Positions 6,584 to 10,335 of a stretch of 10,335 nt of DNA are shown here, one piece after another. Position numbers and translations under genes: made by a program. Within the stretch, counting starts at the first letter, position 1; every line of letters begins with the position of its first letter. A model generated the notes under the pieces. The model saw nothing but the letters and a program-made list of their open reading frames with translations, had not been told where the DNA came from and did not search any database. The stretch is from Bacteroidota bacterium. GTDB lineage: Bacteria; Bacteroidota; Bacteroidia; Flavobacteriales_D; Crocinitomicaceae. Location: the NCBI GenBank assembly GCA_018825925.1, contig JAHKAT010000363.1, positions 1 through 10,335 of the forward strand, read 5' to 3'.

Positions 6584-6817
6584 TTAAAGTTTTGCGTGAG
6601 TTCCATCGCAAAATGGACCATTGGATGAATGTTTACAACCACACCAAGCAACCGTTTTTTTCTCTGTGATATTCTCAATGATAGGCGAGTATTCGGATCC
6701 TTTATGAGAACCGTCACAATATGGTTGTTTGGAAGAATTTCCGCAGGAGCACCACGCGTATCTTCCTTCTTCCACTTCTATAACATAAGGTGATTTTTGA
6801 GCTATTTTTTTGGACAT
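6584..6817 (-). CDS. Double CDGSH-type iron-sulfur protein
   Basis: The protein has 77 residues and two zf-CDGSH [2Fe-2S] motifs. The first has ligands Cys23, Cys25, Cys34 and His38 (CSCGNSSKQPYCDGSH). The second has Cys59, Cys61, Cys70 and His74 (CGCKHSSNGPFCDGTH). Each has the 3-Cys/1-His set that gives a labile, redox-active cluster, so the product should bind two [2Fe-2S] centres as a small cytosolic protein, like the CISD3/MiNT-type tandem arrangement. There is no membrane anchor. The exact function in bacteria is not settled; electron or cluster transfer is the usual proposal. It is convergent with the OsmC-family gene. A 6-bp hairpin AAAACT-TAA-AGTTTT (6579-6593) contains its stop codon. 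A candidate promoter lies at 6991-7021. Confidence 0.93.
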   Translation of the reverse strand: MSKKIAQKSPYVIEVEEGRYAWCSCGNSSKQPYCDGSHKGSEYSPIIENITEKKTVAWCGCKHSSNGPFCDGTHAKL

Positions 6818-6844
6818 ATCGATAAATTTGTAAAAGTTTAATAT

Positions 6845-6943
6845 TTACCAAGGTATCTTTATTTCGGAGATTTTCAAAGTAATGCTACCAACTCGACCAT
6901 TAATTATTCTGAAATGATCAAATTTTGAAGGTCGGCAAGTCAT
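6845..6943 (-). CDS. Hypothetical 32-residue small ORF upstream of the CDGSH gene
   Basis: A minus-strand ATG at 6941-6943 opens 32 codons ending with TAA at 6845-6847. The peptide begins MTCRPSKFDHFRIINGRVGS and ends SEIKIPW. It lies between the candidate promoter and the CDGSH start, 27 nt upstream of that start, so it would sit in the same transcript. It is not recognised and has no signal peptide or clear motif. A 33-codon frame can occur by chance, so this is listed only because of its placement. Confidence 0.2.
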   Translation of the reverse strand: MTCRPSKFDHFRIINGRVGSITLKISEIKIPW

Positions 6944-6990
6944 AAATTGGAAGGAACCAATGAAAATGGACAGCGTATTTTAAAGTTTGA

Positions 6991-7021
6991 CAAATCTACT
7001 GTGCTTCAATTTAATTCTCAA
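6991..7021 (-). promoter_or_regulatory. Putative Bacteroidota promoter for the CDGSH gene (TTG-N20-TAGATTTG)
   Basis: On the minus strand, TTG (7021-7019) is followed by 20 nt and then TAGATTTG (6998-6991), matching TTG-N17-23-TAnnTTTG in both halves and spacing. It lies just downstream of the odhB terminator, so it would restart transcription for the CDGSH gene. The leader would be about 165 nt, long enough to contain the 32-codon frame at 6845-6943. Confidence 0.5.
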
Positions 7022-7092
7022 GATTGATCTTATCTTTTCAAGAAATCAGAATTGTAAAATGTCTCTATTTAAGGACTAGACATCCTATAAAC

Positions 7093-7126
7093 AAAAAAAA
7101 CGCCCAACTCTTTCAAGTGGGCGTTT
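7093..7126 (-). terminator. Intrinsic terminator after odhB/sucB (possibly bidirectional)
   Basis: A perfect 9-bp stem, AAACGCCCA/TGGGCGTTT (7098-7106 with 7118-7126), has an 11-nt loop. On the minus strand it is followed by a run of eight T (plus-strand A run 7093-7100). It begins about 22 nt after the odhB stop. On the plus strand the hairpin is also followed by T-rich sequence, so it may work in both directions. Confidence 0.9.
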
Positions 7127-7147
7127 GTTATTTTCTTTTAACCTTTA

Positions 7148-8404
7148 TTACAATCCCAAAAGCACAGCGTGTGGATCTTTTGCTCCAAACAGCATTCTTT
7201 CAGGGTTCTCAAGCATTTCTTTCACTTTTACAAGGAAACTTACCGATTCCTTTCCATCGATGATTCTGTGGTCGTAAGAAAGGGCCAAATACATGATAGG
7301 ACGAATTACTACTTCACCGTTGATTGCTACTGGGCGTTCAACAATATTGTGCATTCCCAAAATAGCCGATTGTGGTGGGTTGATGATAGGGGTTGACAAC
7401 ATCGAACCAAAAACACCTCCGTTAGTAATCGTAAAGGTTCCACCAGTCATTTCATCAGGAGTAATTTTTCCGTCTCTAGCTTTTAGGGCCAATCGTTTAA
7501 TCTCTCTTTCGATTTCTGCAAGTGACATTTGCTCAGCATTTCGTACTACCGGCACCATTAATCCTTTTGGTGATGAAACGGCTATCGCGATATCCGCATA
7601 ATCGTGGAATATCATTTCGTTTCCATCAATTTGAGCGTTCACTTGAGGGAACATATGTAAAGCTTCCGTAACGGCCTTTGTAAAGAAAGACATAAAACCA
7701 AGGTTGATATCATGGTGCTTTGCAAACTGATCTTTGTACTTCGTTCGCAAGTCCATAATCGGCTTCATGTCGATTTCATTGAAGGTCGTCAACATCGCTG
7801 TTTCTGACTTCACTGCTACCAAACGTTCGGCTACCTTACGGCGAAGCATGGACATTCTTTCGCGACTTTGATTACGCGTACCTCCCCAGCCAGAAACGGC
7901 TGAAGCATCGAATCCGCCAGAAAGAGCAGCAACTACATCTTGTTTTGTGATGCGACCGTCTTTTCCAGTAGCATTTATTTTATTCGCTGAAACGCCATTT
8001 TCGTTCATCATTTTCGCCGCAGCCACAGAAGGAGTACCAGCAGCGTATGAAGCTTTTTCATTCACGGGCGCCGGATTTGGTTTTGGAGCTTCCTCTTTTG
8101 CAACAGGAGCAGCTTCTTTTACTTCTTCCTTTTTCTCTACTTTTGGGGCTCCTGCGGGTGCTTTTGCAGAGGTGTCGATCAAGCAAACAACTTGGCCAAC
8201 AGCCACGACTTCACCTTCCTCGGCTTTCAAAGTGATGATTCCTGCCTCTTCAGCAGGCAATTCCAAAGTAGCTTTGTCGGAATCCACCTCAGCAATTGCT
8301 TGGTCTTTTTCCACGTAATCGCCATCGGCTACTAACCATTGTGCAATTTCTACTTCTGATATCGATTCGCCCGGTGAAGGGACTTTCATTTCTAATACTG
8401 ACAT
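7148..8404 (-). CDS. odhB: Dihydrolipoyl succinyltransferase, E2 of 2-oxoglutarate dehydrogenase
   Basis: The protein has 418 residues with the full E2 order. A lipoyl domain (about 1-77) carries the lipoylation site Lys44 in VDSDKATLELPAEE. A flexible Ala/Pro/Lys/Glu-rich linker (about 78-122) follows, then a peripheral-subunit-binding domain (about 124-161, GKDGRITKQDVVAAL). The acyltransferase core (about 185-418) ends with the catalytic motif SYDHRIIDG, where His379 and Asp383 are the active residues. One lipoyl domain, this length and the KVPSPGES start match succinyl- rather than acetyl-transferring E2. It moves the succinyl group from E1 to CoA and forms the core of the complex in the cytoplasm. 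The gene (also called sucB) starts 17 nt after the E1 stop, so the two form an operon. A strong terminator follows, so E3 (lipoamide dehydrogenase) must be encoded elsewhere. Confidence 0.96.
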   Translation of the reverse strand: MSVLEMKVPSPGESISEVEIAQWLVADGDYVEKDQAIAEVDSDKATLELPAEEAGIITLKAEEGEVVAVGQVVCLIDTSAKAPAGAPKVEKKEEVKEAAPVAKEEAPKPNPAPVNEKASYAAGTPSVAAAKMMNENGVSANKINATGKDGRITKQDVVAALSGGFDASAVSGWGGTRNQSRERMSMLRRKVAERLVAVKSETAMLTTFNEIDMKPIMDLRTKYKDQFAKHHDINLGFMSFFTKAVTEALHMFPQVNAQIDGNEMIFHDYADIAIAVSSPKGLMVPVVRNAEQMSLAEIEREIKRLALKARDGKITPDEMTGGTFTITNGGVFGSMLSTPIINPPQSAILGMHNIVERPVAINGEVVIRPIMYLALSYDHRIIDGKESVSFLVKVKEMLENPERMLFGAKDPHAVLLGL

Positions 8405-8421
8405 AGGTCTATCTTACTAGC

Positions 8422-10335
8422 TTATTTCACTTTAACTTTTGCGAACTGGAACAAATTATCGAATAATTGTTTCAATCTTCTTTCATGTAATTTTTTCGAA
8501 CCTTCTGCAGCTGCAGCAGAGGCTGGACGAGTAATACCAATAAATGGAATTTCTCTAAACGACATCGCCATGTGGGACCATGCACCCATATTGGCTGGTT
8601 CTTCTTGGGCCCAAACAATATTTTTGGCGCCTTTGTATTTGTCTAAAATAGCGTTTATTTGTTTTTTAGGAAGAGGGAACAACTGTTCAACACGAACAAA
8701 TGCCATGTTCTCTACACCCATTTCAGCTGCTTTTTCGCTGATTTCGTAATAAAACTTACCCGAACAAAAAACGAGGGTATCAATTTTATCTACTTTTGCT
8801 TTTGCGTCATCAATTACCTCTTGGAAACGGCCTGTTGCCAATTCATCTAAGGTAGAAACAGCACTTGGGTAACGCAGCAACATTTTTGGAGAAAAAACTA
8901 CCAAAGGCTTACAAAACGAGCGATTTACTTGTCTGCGCAATAAATGGAAATGATTCGCCGGTGTTGAAGTGTTTACAATTTGCATATTGTAATCAGCACA
9001 TTGTTGTAAAAAACGCTCCATTCGTCCTGAAGAGTGCTCTGCACCTTGACCTTCGTAACCGTGAGGCAACAACATCGTCAATCCACTTTGCGTACTCCAT
9101 TTATCCTCGCCAGCGGTTATAAACTGGTCGATCATAATTTGAGCGCCATTGAAGAAATCTCCGAATTGAGCTTCCCAAATGGTTAACCCTCTAGGTGTTG
9201 CCAAGGAATATCCATACTCAAAACCAAGTACGGCATACTCGGATAACAGGGAGTTATAAATAGAGAATTTACCTTGTTCTGGAGATAAATTACTCAGCGT
9301 TACTATTTCTTCCTCTGTATCCTCTGTTTTTACAACGGCATGGCGGTGAGAGAATGTTCCACGCTCAACATCTTGACCAGAAACACGTACAGGTTTCGCT
9401 TCGTCTAAGATGGTAGCGTAGGCCAACATTTCTGCCGATCCCCAATCCAATTTATCCTCCATAATCGCATTCAAACGATCATCAAATATCTTGGAAATTT
9501 TGCGGAAATATTTTTTTCCTTCTGGCAAAGTCGATAATTTTTTACCGAGCTCGATTAATTTCTTTTTTGATACGCCTGTTTCTGGTGATTCAACGAAATC
9601 TTCAGGAGTTCCTTTGCGGAAATCTTCCCAAGTTTTACTCAAGAAATCCCATACATAGGCTTTGTCTGCCTGTTTGGAAATTTCAAATTCTTTCTCCAGG
9701 TGCTCGTTGTATTCTTGCTCTAATTCATTGGCTTTCTCTTTGGTTAAAACGCCTTCAGAGACCAATTGATTATAGTAAATGTCTTTTGGATTCGGATGTT
9801 TCGCAATCAAATTATATAGATTCGGTTGCGTAAATTTCGGCTCATCGCCTTCGTTGTGTCCGTATTTACGGTAACAAAGTAAATCGATGAATATATCCAT
9901 TTTAAATTTCTGACGATATTCCATCGCCATGTGCATGGTTTGAACAACAGCTTCTACATCGTCGCCGTTTACGTGGAAAACTGGACAAAGAGTCGTTTTC
10001 GCCACATCGGTACAGTAAGTAGAAGAACGTCCGTCCAAGTAATTGGTCGTAAATCCAACTTGATTATTTACCACAACGTGAATAGTACCACCAGCTCTGT
10101 AACCGTCCAATTGAGCCATTTGCAAAACTTCGTAAACGATTCCTTGACCAGCTACTGCGGCATCACCGTGAATTAAAACGGGACAAACTTTTGATTCGTC
10201 TTTGTGAACATGGTCTATTTTCGCACGGGCAATTCCACCCACAACAGGGTCAACAGCTTCCAAGTGAGAAGGATTCGGAGCTAAAGTCAAGCCAACCGAT
10301 TTTCCATTTCGAGTTTTAATATGCGATGTAAACCC
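8422..10335 (-). CDS. sucA: 2-oxoglutarate dehydrogenase E1 component (5' partial)
   Basis: The frame is open to the right edge. Residues before the TTG at 10288-10290 read GFTSHIKTRNGKSVG, continuous with the family block LAPNPSHLEAVDP, so the real start is outside the window. 637 residues are visible; the full E1 is usually about 900-930, so roughly the first 280-300 are missing. ThDP-site and family landmarks in order: HGDAAVAGQG (about 10140-10180), VVNNQVGFTT, YCTDVAKT, FHVNGDDVEAV, YGHNEGDEP (about 9840-9865), SGQDVERGTFSHRHAV, IWEAQFGDFFNGAQ, PHGYEGQGAEHSSGR (about 9022-9067), TPANHFHLLRRQ and KPLVVFSPKMLLR. The enzyme decarboxylates 2-oxoglutarate with thiamine diphosphate and succinylates the E2 lipoyl lysine, in the TCA cycle. 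No missing key residue or frameshift is seen. It is the first gene of the sucA-odhB operon in view; its promoter lies off the window. Confidence 0.97.
   Translation of the reverse strand, partial: GFTSHIKTRNGKSVGLTLAPNPSHLEAVDPVVGGIARAKIDHVHKDESKVCPVLIHGDAAVAGQGIVYEVLQMAQLDGYRAGGTIHVVVNNQVGFTTNYLDGRSSTYCTDVAKTTLCPVFHVNGDDVEAVVQTMHMAMEYRQKFKMDIFIDLLCYRKYGHNEGDEPKFTQPNLYNLIAKHPNPKDIYYNQLVSEGVLTKEKANELEQEYNEHLEKEFEISKQADKAYVWDFLSKTWEDFRKGTPEDFVESPETGVSKKKLIELGKKLSTLPEGKKYFRKISKIFDDRLNAIMEDKLDWGSAEMLAYATILDEAKPVRVSGQDVERGTFSHRHAVVKTEDTEEEIVTLSNLSPEQGKFSIYNSLLSEYAVLGFEYGYSLATPRGLTIWEAQFGDFFNGAQIMIDQFITAGEDKWSTQSGLTMLLPHGYEGQGAEHSSGRMERFLQQCADYNMQIVNTSTPANHFHLLRRQVNRSFCKPLVVFSPKMLLRYPSAVSTLDELATGRFQEVIDDAKAKVDKIDTLVFCSGKFYYEISEKAAEMGVENMAFVRVEQLFPLPKKQINAILDKYKGAKNIVWAQEEPANMGAWSHMAMSFREIPFIGITRPASAAAAEGSKKLHERRLKQLFDNLFQFAKVKVK

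Larger units (their letters stand above)
6842..7027 (+). pseudogene. Possible plus-strand gene remnant with an internal TGA
   Basis: One frame runs from after TAA at 6839 to TGA at 7025 with a single internal TGA (6926-6928). The second half, read as ASHKLEGTNENGQRILKFDK then STVLQFNSQD, looks like a polar protein C-terminus. The first half (YLPRYLYFGDFQSNATNSTI) is less convincing. There is no plausible start and no recognised family. It overlaps the candidate CDGSH promoter on the other strand, which argues against it being functional. Confidence 0.2.
6818..7147. other. Spacer between the CDGSH gene and odhB
   Basis: This 330-nt stretch holds, from right to left in the direction of the minus-strand genes, the odhB terminator (7093-7126), a candidate minus-strand promoter (6991-7021), a 32-codon minus-strand reading frame (6845-6943), and the CDGSH leader. 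A coding-like plus-strand frame with an internal TGA (6842-7027) overlaps the last three. The two readings compete; neither is established. Confidence 0.45.

Noticed and set aside
6579..6593. Hairpin AAAACT-TAA-AGTTTT at the CDGSH stop codon as a terminator
   Set aside because: Only 6 nearly all-AT pairs with a 3-nt loop and no U run beyond the stem; too weak to call.
7947..8318. Long plus-strand open frame opposite odhB
   Set aside because: It is the antisense shadow of the Ala/Pro/Lys/Glu-rich linker region of E2; low-complexity codons keep the opposite strand open.
10288..10290. TTG (minus strand) as the start of sucA
   Set aside because: The frame continues to the window edge with conserved E1 sequence (KTRNGKSVG), and a 622-residue E1 would lack about 300 N-terminal residues.
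1..10335. CRISPR arrays, tRNA/rRNA genes, insertion sequences, prophage or defence genes
   Set aside because: No regular direct repeats, no cloverleaf-like or rRNA-like blocks, and no transposase, integrase or defence-domain proteins were seen on either strand.

Overview
The window looks like chromosomal DNA of a Bacteroidota bacterium, most likely a Flavobacteriia-type lineage. The evidence is a type IX secretion (T9SS) C-terminal sorting domain, a PorT-like outer-membrane barrel, AT-rich A-tract leaders with no Shine-Dalgarno sequences, and promoter-like elements of the Bacteroidota form TTG-N(17-23)-TAnnTTTG. No tRNA, rRNA, CRISPR array, insertion sequence or phage gene is visible.

Layout, left to right. 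(1) 2-1417 (+): an atypical short-chain dehydrogenase/NmrA-like protein with a C-terminal DUF2867 region, cut by the left edge. (2) 1479-2594 (+): a GAF-PAS sensor that ends in a histidine-kinase dimerisation/phosphoacceptor helix pair with no ATPase domain. (3) 2911-3384 and 3391-4713 (+): two secreted-protein genes 6 nt apart. The first is a minimal protein carrying a T9SS sorting domain; the second is a larger secreted protein with tail-fibre-like YG repeats and one C-terminal cysteine pair. (4) 4996-5616 (+): a PorT-like outer-membrane beta-barrel. (5) 5935-6351 (+): an OsmC-family peroxiredoxin. Facing it is 6584-6817 (-), a double CDGSH iron-sulfur protein. The noncoding stretches between 5617 and 7090 hold several short coding-like pieces without starts, possibly gene remnants. 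(6) 7148-8404 (-) and 8422-10335 (-): odhB/sucB (E2) and sucA (E1) of the 2-oxoglutarate dehydrogenase complex. They form an operon that ends in a strong intrinsic terminator at about 7093-7126; sucA runs off the right edge.

The sucA-sucB block is core TCA-cycle metabolism. The middle block is a cell-surface module: T9SS cargo, secreted partner and outer-membrane barrel. The OsmC and CDGSH genes are small redox functions. The left block (atypical SDR plus GAF/PAS sensor) looks like the end of a stress or light-response locus lying outside the window, but that is inference. I see no convincing wholly new system. The items most worth a second look are the paired surface genes, the ATPase-less sensor, and the short unexplained coding-like stretches around the CDGSH gene.
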